A stretch of 7,107 nt of DNA from Hyphomicrobiales bacterium (GCA_028865375.1 JAGWKJ010000122.1:1-7107); one strand, 5' to 3'. Positions 1 through 5,851 are shown, counted from the first letter of the stretch. Program-made: numbers and translations. Notes: a model not told the origin generated them from the letters alone.

Positions 1-252
1 CCAGACCGGATCGTGCCAGTCGCCGCTGTTGATCGCAATGCCCGCGGTCGCCATCGTGTGCGACGCCCCGAACCGATAGGCGAGCTGGCCGCTGTAGCCG
101 ACGTAGCCGTGGTAACCGCCCACGCCCATCGCCCAAGCGAACTTCTTGGGATCGGGCAGCTCGATCGGCGTGAAGGCTGCCACGCCGGCGATGCCGCCGA
201 ACGCCTTCTTGGCGACGTCGTTGGCGAGGTTCGCGACGGCGCCGATTCCCGC
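1..252 (-). other. YadA-type C-terminal membrane anchor (partial)
   Basis: After the last neck ('TDAVNVDQLN') comes a short helical part, 'AVANLANDVAKKAFGG', which in this family passes through the barrel pore. Alternating strand-like stretches follow: 'KKFAWAMGVGGYHGYVGY', 'SGQLAYRFGASHTMATAGIA' and 'INSGDWHDPVW'. Each chain of the family gives four strands to a 12-stranded trimeric barrel that is also needed for export of the rest of the protein. The last strand and the terminal aromatic residue recognised by the BAM machinery are outside the window. Confidence 0.9.
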
Positions 253-3200
253 GTTCAATTGGTCGACGTTGACGGCGTCCGTCCCGTTCACGCCCGGCGC
301 CACGTTGACGAGGCGGCGCTCCGCCCCCGGCGAACCGAAGGACACCGTGTTGGGCGCGCTCGCAACAGAGCCGGCGCCGATGGCCACCGAGTTCGTCGCT
401 GCGGTCGCGACCTGCGCGCCATTGCCCAGCGCGACGCCGTTCGCGCCCGCCGCATTGGCGCCGGCGCCCGAGGCGACCGAACCCGCGCCCGACGCCGTCG
501 CGCCGTTGCCCGACGCGATCGCGTTCGCGCCGGAAGCGTTGGCGTTTTGCCCGACGGCCGTCGAGCCGGCCCCGGTCGCGATCGCCATGTCGCCGATCGC
601 CTGCGACCCGGAGCCGGCGGCGTTCGCGCCACTGCCGAGCGCCGCACTGAAGTCGCCGAGCGCGGTCGCGCCGTCGCCGTTCGCGGTCGACTGGGCACCG
701 GATGCCACGGTGTTCGGGCCGGTCGCGGTCGAGCCCGCGCCGGACGCGTTCGCCTTGTAGCCGACGGCCAACGACTGCGTGCCCGCCGCGGTCGCGCCGG
801 GCGAAGCCGCCGTTGCGTCCGTGCCGGTCGCCGTCGGCGCCGGCAGGGACGACGCGTTGTTCGACACGATCGGCGCCGCGTTCGCGAGCGCCGAAGCGAG
901 CGCAAACAATTGACTGCCGTTGACGGCGTCGGTCGACGTCGCCGACAAGCGGCCGGCCGCGACGTTGGTGATCGTGCGTTCCGCGCCGACGGCGCCGACG
1001 CTGACGGTGCTCGCTGGATTGGCGCCGGCGAAGGCGTAGGTCGTGCCGGCGATCGCCGCGCTCGCCGTCCCGACCGCCGTCGCCGTGATGCTGCCGGCGC
1101 CGAGCGCTACGTCGGCCGCGTTCGTCGCCACGCTGTGCGAGCCGAGGGCGAGGCCGTTCGCGGCCTGCGCCGAGGCCGTGTCGCCAAGCGCCACGCCGCC
1201 GGCCGCGGCGGCGGTCGACGCATTGCCGAGCGCGACCGAGCCTTGGCCCGTCGCCGTGCTGGCGTCGCCTTGCGCCACCGCTCCTTGGCCGACCGCCGTA
1301 TTGTTCAGCCCGAGCGCCACCGCGCCAGATCCGATCGCGACATTTGGATCGCCGATCGCCACTGCACCGGCGCCCGAAGCCGCATTGCCGTTGCCGATCG
1401 ACACCGCCGAGCCGACGCCGGCCACGCCGGACGCCGATGCGTTCAGGCCGATGGCGACGTCGCCCGCCGCGTTGGCGGTCGCCGAATGCCCCTCTGCGAT
1501 GCTGTCCGCGCCGATCGCGTTCGAGGCGGGTCCGATCGCCACGGAATTCGTCCCCGTCGGCGTCGAATCCGCAAGCGTCGAATTGGCGTGGAAATACTTG
1601 ATGCCGCCGCCGTTGACCGCGCCCGCAAGGTTGGTCACGTCGGTCGACAGCGACGTCACCGCCGCACCCACGTTGGTGTCAGTGGTCGGCGCGCCTGCCC
1701 CGATATTGGCGACCGAATAGCTCGGCGCGGTCACTGCGCCAGTCGCCGCGTTGTAGGTCGATCCGCCGCCGAGCGCCGTCGCGGTCGACGAACCGGCCGC
1801 GAATAATTGCGAGCCGTTCACCGCATCCGTCGATGCCGAGGACAGCGCCCCAGCCGCTACCCCGGTGATCGTGCGGACGCCCGACGTTCCCGCGACGCTG
1901 ATCGACGTGCCGCCGGTCGAGGCGCCGACGGTGATCTGGCCGGCGCCCGGCGCGCCGCCCGTCTGTTGTACCAGGCCCGCGGTCCCGTTGGCGATCGACG
2001 CCGCGAGGTTAGTGACGTTCTGGTTGGTCGCGAACAGCTGGCTCCCGTTGACCGCCTCGGTCGAGGTCGCCGACAGCGTCGCCGCCGCCACGTTCGCCAA
2101 CGACACCGGCGTCGAATTGCCCGCCCCCGTGCCGACCAGCGTCATCGTGTCGGACGCCGTCAGGCCGTTGGGCGTCACCAAACCCGCGGCCGTCGTGTAT
2201 TGAACCGGCGCGCCGCTCTGCAGCGCGGAGAGCGCCGTGCCGACGTTGTTATACGTCGTCCCGCCCACCACGTAGCTCGGCGCCGTCAGGCCGCCCGCCA
2301 CGCTATAGGCCGCCCCGCCGCCCAGGTCGCTCGCCGTCTGGCTTCCCAGCGACGACAGCTGCGACACGTTCACCGCGTCCGTCGGGTTCACCCCCGCCGC
2401 GAGGTTCGTGATCGAACCGCCCGCCATCGCGATCCCGGTCGAGGTCAGCGTCGGACCGCCCGTGATCGCCACGCTCGCGAACGTCGGGTTGGCGACCACG
2501 CCCACCGTCACCGACGTCCCGGCGTTGGTCACCGTGGCGTTCGTCCCCGCCACGAAGTTCACCGTCCCGCCCGGCGCGACGTTGGTCGTGGCCCCGCCGT
2601 TGGTCTGCAGGTTCCAGCCCGCCGAGGCCGTCCCGGCGAGCGCCGTCAGGGCCCCCTCGACGCTCGAATAGGTCGTCGCCCCCGTCGTGGGCAGCGTCAG
2701 CGACGTCGTCACCGCCCCCGTCGCCGCATCGTAGCTCGACCCGCCGCCAAGGCCCGACGCGATCGTCGTCCCCTGCTGGCCCGCGATCTGGTTGGTCGCG
2801 AACAGCTGGCTCCCGTTCACCGCCTCGGTCGAGGTCGCCGACAGCGTCGCCGCCGCCACGTTCGCCAACGACACCGGCGTCGCATTGCCGGCGCCCGTCC
2901 CCACCAAGGTCATCGTGTCGGACGGCGTCAGCCCGTTGGGCGTCACCGAACCCGCGGCCGTCGTGTATTGAACCGGCGCGCCGCTCTGCAGCGCGGAGAG
3001 CGCCGTGCCGACGTTGTTATACGTCGTCCCGCCCACCACGTAGCTCGGCGCGGTCGTGATCGTACCGTTGGGACCGACCACCGTGCCCGCGCCCAGCGTC
3101 GTCGCCAACGACGAACCGACATTGTTGGTCGCGGTCGCCACCGAGAACAGCTGCGAGCCGTTCACCGCGTCCGTCGAGGCCGCCGACAGCACGCCCGCCG

Positions 3201-5379
3201 CCACGTTCTGGATCTGGCGCTCCGAACCGCCCGCGCCCACCGAAACCACGCTCGCCGGCGTCGTCGCCGCCGCCGTCCCGCCCGTCAGGTCGAACGTGCC
3301 CGCATGCGTCGCGCTCGCCGCCGAGCCCGAACCCAACGCCACCGATCGCGCCAGCGTCACGCTCGCATTGCTGCCCAGCGCCACGCCGCCCGACACCTGC
3401 GCCGCCGCCGTATCGCCGAACGCCAGCGCGCCCAGCCCGCCCGAGACGCCCGCCTTCGAACCGTTGCCCAGCGCCACCGAGCCCTGCGCCGCCGTGATCG
3501 ACGCGTCGCCCAGAGCGATCGCCCCGTTGGCCGCCCCGCCCGCGGCCGTGCCGTCGGAAGTGGCGATGGAATTGAAGCCGCCCGCGATCGCGCCCGTGCC
3601 CTTGGCCACCGACGGATCGCCGATCGCCACCGCGCCCGCCCCCGACGCCACGTTGCCGGCGCCGATCGACACCGCCGAGCCCGTGCCCGCCACGCCGGTC
3701 GCCGAGGCGTTCAGGCCGATCGCCACGTCGCCCGCCGCGTTGGCCACCGACTGCCCGCCGACCGCCACGGAGTTCGCGCCCAGCGCCTGCGCGCCCGCCG
3801 TCGTGCCGCCGCCGATGGCGACCGCGTTCGTCCCCGTCGCATTCGCCGACTGGGTCGCGGTGCTTCCGCCGCCAATGGCGGTCGCATTTGTGGCCGTCGC
3901 CACCGCTTGATTGCCAATGCCGGTGGCAAAGGCACCGGAAACGTTGGTGTCGCCGCCGACCGCCACCGCGTGGGAGTTCGTGGCATGGGACGTGTTGCCG
4001 ATCGCTACGGCGTTGTTGCCGTTCGCCAAACCGCTGTCGCCGAGGACCATTGCGCCATTGCCGGTTGCAGTCGCCGTGACGCCGATAGCGAAGGTCGAGT
4101 TCCCGAGGTTGGCGATGGCACCGTATCCGATCGCAACGCTCGCTATCCCCAGCGCATTGGCACCGGAACCCAAGGCGATGTTCGACGTCTGCGAAGCGAC
4201 CGCCGTATCGCCCATCGCGATCGCGCCCGCTCCACCGGTGATCGACGTATTTCCGATGGCGATCGAGCCCTGCCCGGTCGCGATGTCGGCGTTGCCCAGC
4301 GCCACCGCGCCATTGGCCGGCCCGCCACCTACGGCGCCCGTCGCGTTGGCGATCGAGTTGAAGCCCATGGCGATCGCGCCGGTGCCGTTGGCGACGTTGG
4401 GATCGCCGATCGCCACCGCGCCTGCGCCCGACGCCACGTTGCCGGCGCCGATCGAAACCGCCGAACCCGTCCCCGCCACGCCCGTGGCCGAAGCGAGCAA
4501 GCCGATCGCCACGTCGCCCGCTTGGTTGGCGACCGACTGGCCGCTGATCGCCACCGCGTTCGCGCCGAGCGCGTGCGCACCCGCAGCAGCGTTGCCGCCG
4601 ATGGCGGTTGCTCCGACGCCAGACGCGGCGACCGCCGTCGCCGCAGTCCCCGCGCCGCCGAAGCCGATGGCGACGCTATGAGCGGCTGTCGATTGCGAGC
4701 CGATGCCGAAAGCGATGCTGCCCGAGCCGCTGGCGACGTTATAAGCGCCCATGGCTAAGGCGACCGCGCCCGTGGCGTTGTTGGCCATGCCGATGGCGGT
4801 AGAGGCGGATAGGCTCGCGGTGTCGTTGAGGCCAATCGCGGTCGATCCAACGCCGAACGCCACATTGCCGTCACCGATGGCCGAAGAACTGAATCCATAT
4901 GCCGTCGTCGTACCGACGGCCGTGTCGGCGCCGCCCTGCTTCAGGGCGGCGTCGCCGTTGTAAGCGCCGGTCGCGGAAACGCCGGTCGCCTGCTGGGTAA
5001 GCGTCGACGTGATCCAATTGAGATTGACCGCCGTATAGGCCAAACGTCCGGTTGAAAGGCTCAGGATGCTGGAATCGCCGGAATTGGCGACAGCGTAGTC
5101 GCTCGACGCCTGAATGCCGCCGTTGGCGCCGGTATTGGACGAAGCCGTACCCGTGGTGTCGTAATAGCCGTTGCCCGCTTCGTTGAACGCCGCAGACGCC
5201 GGCTCAGACAGGACGCCCAAGACCGCGACGATTACAGCGCCCGGCCCGAGCGCGCCGATCCGGCTGCGCTTGCCCTTCACACGCGCGAGACAGGCCAGTC
5301 GAAGCGCGGCCAGGATGCGGCGACGAACGGCTTTAGGGGAAACGGCGGCGTCAAGGGCGGCGTCGCGTCGATCAATCAT
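1..5379 (-). CDS. Trimeric autotransporter adhesin (YadA/Hia-like, type Vc secretion), C-terminal end cut by window edge
   Basis: The minus-strand frame starting at the ATG at 5379-5377 stays open for 1793 codons to base 1; I translated it throughout and found no stop. Family knowledge: three chains assemble, their C-termini form one 12-stranded outer-membrane barrel, and head and stalk are displayed outside for adhesion or autoaggregation. Visible in order: signal peptide (about 1-63), YadA-type head repeats such as 'GSTAIG' and 'SGAGAVAIGD' (about 164-688), seven necks with a 'DAVNGSQLF' or 'DAVNVSQL' core, connectors 'APSYVVGGTTYNNVGTAL', a Trp-ring/GIN-like unit (about 922-990), head 2 (about 1275-1430) introduced by 'IKYFHANSTLADS', head 3 (about 1524-1682), then the anchor with 'KKFAWAMGVGGYHGYVGY'. 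The only cysteine is residue 30, in the signal peptide. By comparison with other YadA anchors I infer that only about 10-15 residues are missing. The ligand cannot be told from sequence. An in-frame TTG at 5418 is an alternative, less likely start. Confidence 0.96.
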   Translation of the reverse strand, partial: MIDRRDAALDAAVSPKAVRRRILAALRLACLARVKGKRSRIGALGPGAVIVAVLGVLSEPASAAFNEAGNGYYDTTGTASSNTGANGGIQASSDYAVANSGDSSILSLSTGRLAYTAVNLNWITSTLTQQATGVSATGAYNGDAALKQGGADTAVGTTTAYGFSSSAIGDGNVAFGVGSTAIGLNDTASLSASTAIGMANNATGAVALAMGAYNVASGSGSIAFGIGSQSTAAHSVAIGFGGAGTAATAVAASGVGATAIGGNAAAGAHALGANAVAISGQSVANQAGDVAIGLLASATGVAGTGSAVSIGAGNVASGAGAVAIGDPNVANGTGAIAMGFNSIANATGAVGGGPANGAVALGNADIATGQGSIAIGNTSITGGAGAIAMGDTAVASQTSNIALGSGANALGIASVAIGYGAIANLGNSTFAIGVTATATGNGAMVLGDSGLANGNNAVAIGNTSHATNSHAVAVGGDTNVSGAFATGIGNQAVATATNATAIGGGSTATQSANATGTNAVAIGGGTTAGAQALGANSVAVGGQSVANAAGDVAIGLNASATGVAGTGSAVSIGAGNVASGAGAVAIGDPSVAKGTGAIAGGFNSIATSDGTAAGGAANGAIALGDASITAAQGSVALGNGSKAGVSGGLGALAFGDTAAAQVSGGVALGSNASVTLARSVALGSGSAASATHAGTFDLTGGTAAATTPASVVSVGAGGSERQIQNVAAGVLSAASTDAVNGSQLFSVATATNNVGSSLATTLGAGTVVGPNGTITTAPSYVVGGTTYNNVGTALSALQSGAPVQYTTAAGSVTPNGLTPSDTMTLVGTGAGNATPVSLANVAAATLSATSTEAVNGSQLFATNQIAGQQGTTIASGLGGGSSYDAATGAVTTSLTLPTTGATTYSSVEGALTALAGTASAGWNLQTNGGATTNVAPGGTVNFVAGTNATVTNAGTSVTVGVVANPTFASVAITGGPTLTSTGIAMAGGSITNLAAGVNPTDAVNVSQLSSLGSQTASDLGGGAAYSVAGGLTAPSYVVGGTTYNNVGTALSALQSGAPVQYTTAAGLVTPNGLTASDTMTLVGTGAGNSTPVSLANVAAATLSATSTEAVNGSQLFATNQNVTNLAASIANGTAGLVQQTGGAPGAGQITVGASTGGTSISVAGTSGVRTITGVAAGALSSASTDAVNGSQLFAAGSSTATALGGGSTYNAATGAVTAPSYSVANIGAGAPTTDTNVGAAVTSLSTDVTNLAGAVNGGGIKYFHANSTLADSTPTGTNSVAIGPASNAIGADSIAEGHSATANAAGDVAIGLNASASGVAGVGSAVSIGNGNAASGAGAVAIGDPNVAIGSGAVALGLNNTAVGQGAVAQGDASTATGQGSVALGNASTAAAAGGVALGDTASAQAANGLALGSHSVATNAADVALGAGSITATAVGTASAAIAGTTYAFAGANPASTVSVGAVGAERTITNVAAGRLSATSTDAVNGSQLFALASALANAAPIVSNNASSLPAPTATGTDATAASPGATAAGTQSLAVGYKANASGAGSTATGPNTVASGAQSTANGDGATALGDFSAALGSGANAAGSGSQAIGDMAIATGAGSTAVGQNANASGANAIASGNGATASGAGSVASGAGANAAGANGVALGNGAQVATAATNSVAIGAGSVASAPNTVSFGSPGAERRLVNVAPGVNGTDAVNVDQLNAGIGAVANLANDVAKKAFGGIAGVAAFTPIELPDPKKFAWAMGVGGYHGYVGYSGQLAYRFGASHTMATAGIAINSGDWHDPVW
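334..810 (-). repeat. Head region 3: membrane-proximal block of YadA-type repeats
   Basis: About residues 1524-1682. Repeats include 'SLAVGYKANASGAGSTATG', 'GSQAIGDMAIATGAGSTAVG' and 'NGVALGNGAQVATAATN', ending in 'NSVAIGAGSVASAPNTVSFG' just before 'GAERRL' and the last neck. A low-complexity stretch ('SNNASSLPAPTATGTDATAA', 796-870) separates it from the preceding neck. Heads placed this close to the anchor are known from multi-head adhesins. Confidence 0.85.
1090..1557 (-). repeat. Head region 2: second block of YadA-type repeats
   Basis: About residues 1275-1430. It is introduced by 'IKYFHANSTLADS' (1573-1605), a lead-in often seen just before beta-roll heads in adhesins of this family, then 'TGTNSVAIGPASNAIGADS'. 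Repeats such as 'GAVALGLNNTAVGQGAV' and 'QGSVALGNAS' follow, ending in 'ADVALGAGS'. A connector 'GTTYAFAGANPASTVSVGAV' and the neck at 904-966 come after it. It contains the third, shortened copy of the head module. Confidence 0.87.
2020..2283 (-). repeat. 264-bp stalk duplication, copy 2
   Basis: Second copy (in reading order) of an 88-codon unit also present at 2788-3051. By hand alignment I count 11 mismatches in 264 positions and no gaps, about 96% identity; the stretch 2181-2283 is identical in both copies. The unit encodes 'PSYVVGGTTYNNVGTALSAL', 'QSGAPVQYTTAAG', 'SDTMTLVGTGAGN', the neck 'STEAVNGSQLF' and 'ATNQ'. The 768-bp offset is a whole number of codons, so the frame is kept. Confidence 0.93.
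2356..2616 (-). other. Trp-ring / GIN-like stalk unit followed by a DAVNVSQL neck
   Basis: Residue 922 is the only tryptophan in the stalk, in 'AGWNLQTNGG'. It is followed by 'VAPGGTVNFVAGTNATVTN', then 'NPTFASVAITGGPTLTSTGI', then 'AGGSITNLAAGVNPTDAVNV' and 'SQL'. This order matches the Trp-ring plus GIN domain pair known from Hia-like and enterobacterial trimeric adhesins, in which beta-structured subdomains from three chains pack together before a neck. The motif that names GIN reads G-I-A here instead of G-I-N. The assignment rests on motif order and not on a profile search. Confidence 0.7.
2788..3051 (-). repeat. 264-bp stalk duplication, copy 1
   Basis: First copy (in reading order) of the unit repeated at 2020-2283. 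The mismatches cluster between the neck and the connector, where 'GLVTPNGLTASDT' in the other copy reads 'GSVTPNGLTPSDT' here, while the connector half is identical. Between the two copies lie the 'LGGGSSYDAATGAVTT' connector and the Trp-ring/GIN-like unit, so one neck-connector cassette brackets a unique domain. Confidence 0.93.
3463..3825 (-). repeat. 121-codon head module, copy B
   Basis: Codes for 'GQSVANAAGDVAIGLNASAT', 'GVAGTGSAVSIGAGN', 'VASGAGAVAIGDPSVAKG', 'GAIAGGFNSIATSDG' and 'QGSVALGN', matching copy A at 4249-4611. A shorter, more diverged relative occurs in head 2 at about 1225-1557 ('GDVAIGLNASASGVAGVG', 'ASGAGAVAIGDPNVAIG'), offset 2268 bp in its core. The same cassette therefore seeds both head 1 and head 2. 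Confidence 0.87.
4249..4611 (-). repeat. 121-codon head module, copy A
   Basis: Codes for a head segment with 'GQSVANQAGDVAIG', 'ASATGVAGTGSAVSIGAGN', 'VASGAGAVAIGDPNVANG', 'GAIAMGFNSIANATG' and 'QGSIAIGN'. It aligns without gaps to 3463-3825 at a constant offset of 786 bp (262 codons). Protein identity is highest in the central part, from 'GDVAIG' to 'AIGDP', and drops in the last third. Confidence 0.87.
5191..5379 (-). other. Signal peptide of the adhesin with long basic n-region
   Basis: Residues 1-63. The n-region of about 40 residues is rich in Arg and Lys ('KAVRRRILAALRLACLARVK', 'GKRSR'), followed by a hydrophobic core 'IGALGPGAVIVAVLGVL' and an AxA-type site 'EPASA' before 'AFNEAG', so cleavage after Ala63 is likely. 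Unusually long signal peptides are common among large autotransporters and are thought to slow inner-membrane export. This one does not obviously match the classical ESPR consensus of gammaproteobacterial adhesins. It contains the only cysteine (C30) of the visible protein. Confidence 0.8.
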
Positions 5380-5391
5380 CGTAACCCCATG

Positions 5392-5396
5392 TCCTT
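5392..5396 (-). promoter_or_regulatory. Ribosome binding site candidate for the adhesin
   Basis: The minus strand reads AAAGGACATGGGGTTACGATG. AAGGA lies 12 nt before the ATG at 5379, a somewhat long spacing; the GGGG at 5388-5385 lies 5 nt before it. An upstream ATG at 5390 opens only a four-codon frame (M-G-L-R) whose TGA overlaps the chosen ATG, so the adhesin must start at 5379 or upstream of 5390 in its own frame. Confidence 0.5.
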
Positions 5397-5513
5397 TCGG
5401 CCGCGTCGCGCGGCCCAATGCTCCCCGACCAACGAAATCCCGCCGGCGAACAGTCCGCACCGACGCCGGTCGTTCCGGCGCAGATTCGTTGAGGGCGCTC
5501 GTTTTGAGTGCTT

Positions 5514-5543
5514 ATTGTAAGATACACGCTATACGTGTGTCCG
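5514..5543 (-). promoter_or_regulatory. Candidate sigma-70-type promoter for the adhesin
   Basis: On the minus strand a -10-like TACAAT (5519-5514, five of six consensus bases) is preceded by an 18-bp spacer and a weak -35-like CGGACA (5543-5538, four of six). A start near 5507 would leave a leader of about 128 bases. The site sits in the most AT-rich part of the intergenic region. This is motif matching only; alphaproteobacterial promoters are often degenerate. Confidence 0.45.
5524..5538. promoter_or_regulatory. Inverted repeat ACACG-CTATA-CGTGT in the promoter spacer
   Basis: Perfect 5-bp arms are separated by a 5-bp AT-rich centre. The repeat fills most of the space between the candidate -35 and -10, where a bound dimeric regulator would block RNA polymerase. 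No regulator gene lies nearby and I do not recognise the site as belonging to a particular family. Confidence 0.4.
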
Positions 5544-5682
5544 TAAACGAACCCCTAAGACCCGCTCCGCCGTCGAGCCTTCAAACGCCGGTCACTTCCC
5601 GGATTTCACGCGCCACAGGCCCCCGAGCCAAACTGCCGATGCAATCTCATCGGCCGCTCGAATCGCCTGCACAACCCGTAGT

Positions 5683-5703
5683 ATCACAGCACTATGTCGT
5701 GAT
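5683..5703. promoter_or_regulatory. Imperfect 21-bp palindrome ATCAC-N11-GTGAT
   Basis: The perfect outer arms ATCAC and GTGAT are followed inward by partial matches (7 of 9 arm positions pair in total) around a 3-bp centre. It lies about 140 bp upstream of the candidate -10, a position compatible with an activator or a distal repressor site. It is not followed by a T-run on either strand, so a terminator is unlikely. Chance occurrence cannot be excluded. Confidence 0.25.
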
Positions 5704-5765
5704 TCTCGGCTTGTCGAGGGGGTCGGCTCCCAGCGGCCGCAAAAAAAATCCGGCGGCGGCCCGTG

Positions 5766-5822
5766 AAAAACAGGGCCCGACCGCCGAGCGGCGGCGTCGC
5801 CCCTCCGGGCGCGACGGTCGGG
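5766..5822 (-). terminator. Rho-independent terminator of the ppx/gppA-rlmE unit
   Basis: It begins 29 nt past the rlmE stop. On the minus strand CCCGACCG (5822-5815) pairs with CGGTCGGG (5783-5776), enclosing 31 nt that can form a weaker inner stem around a GGAG loop. The outer stem is followed by CCCTG and five T residues (5770-5766). The GC-rich stem plus T-run fits intrinsic termination, although five bases separate stem and T-run. Confidence 0.6.
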
Positions 5823-5851
5823 ATCGGCGAGCGCGGTTCCCGTCGCCCGCG

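Larger units (their letters stand above)
1558..3315 (-). other. Stalk region: repeated necks, connectors and short coiled-coil segments
   Basis: About residues 689-1274. Five of the seven necks lie here, cores at 3145-3207, 2800-2862, 2356-2406, 2032-2094 and 1801-1863; two further necks are at 904-966 and 253-306. Four connector units run from an 'LGGG'/'LGAG' motif to 'YxxVxxAL': 2989-3096, 2638-2751, 2221-2325 and 1648-1773. The regular neck-connector alternation is typical of long adhesin fibres, where necks adapt beta-structured domains to trimeric coiled coils. The coiled-coil stretches are short (for example 'TNLAASIANG' and 'VTSLSTDVTNLAGAV'), so the stalk is probably mostly beta-structured. 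Confidence 0.85.
3316..4890 (-). repeat. Head region 1: YadA-type left-handed beta-roll repeats
   Basis: About residues 164-688 of the adhesin form tandem degenerate repeats of about 14 residues, of the type 'AIGxxAxAxGxxAVAIG'. Examples are 'AIGDGNVAFGVGSTAIG', 'SGSIAFGIGSQS', 'NNAVAIGNTSHATNSHAVAV' and 'SGAGAVAIGD'. In YadA this repeat forms a trimeric left-handed parallel beta-roll, the binding part of the adhesin. At about 525 residues it is several times longer than the YadA head. It contains two near-copies of a 121-codon module (separate entries). It ends in 'ARSVALGSGSAAS' and passes through 'VVSVGAGGSERQ' into the first neck. Confidence 0.9.
5380..5851. other. Intergenic control region between rlmE and the adhesin gene
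   Basis: This 472-bp stretch has no gene I can support. From the rlmE side it holds a hairpin/U-tract terminator (5766-5822), an A8 run with flanking GC arms (5735-5761), an imperfect 21-bp palindrome (5683-5703), a candidate promoter with an inverted repeat in its spacer (5514-5543), and an untranslated leader of about 125 bases. The part around 5500-5550 is clearly richer in A and T than its surroundings, as expected for a promoter. Confidence 0.7.

Noticed and set aside
146..760. Plus-strand Ala/Pro-rich open frame resembling a repetitive exported protein
   Set aside because: It lies in a frame shifted against the adhesin head repeats; its periodicity is inherited from those repeats on the other strand.
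2020..3051. The direct 264-bp repeats as ends of a mobile element or a CRISPR-like array
   Set aside because: Both copies are coding, in frame and part of the adhesin stalk. No transposase, terminal inverted repeat or short regular spacer pattern is present.
13..4758. Two very long plus-strand open frames (597 and 983 codons) covering most of the window
   Set aside because: They are the exact antisense of the adhesin codons. They stay open because the adhesin is made of GCG, GCC, GGC, ACG and GTC codons whose complements contain no stops. Their translations are Arg-rich and low-complexity with no domain, whereas the minus frame gives a complete, recognisable adhesin.
334..4890. Possible collagen-like or RTX (calcium-binding nonapeptide) repeats suggested by the glycine-rich periodicity
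   Set aside because: There is no Gly-X-Y triplet run and no GGxGxDxUx nonapeptide; the 14-residue AIG/A-x-G pattern together with necks and a YadA anchor identifies trimeric autotransporter heads.
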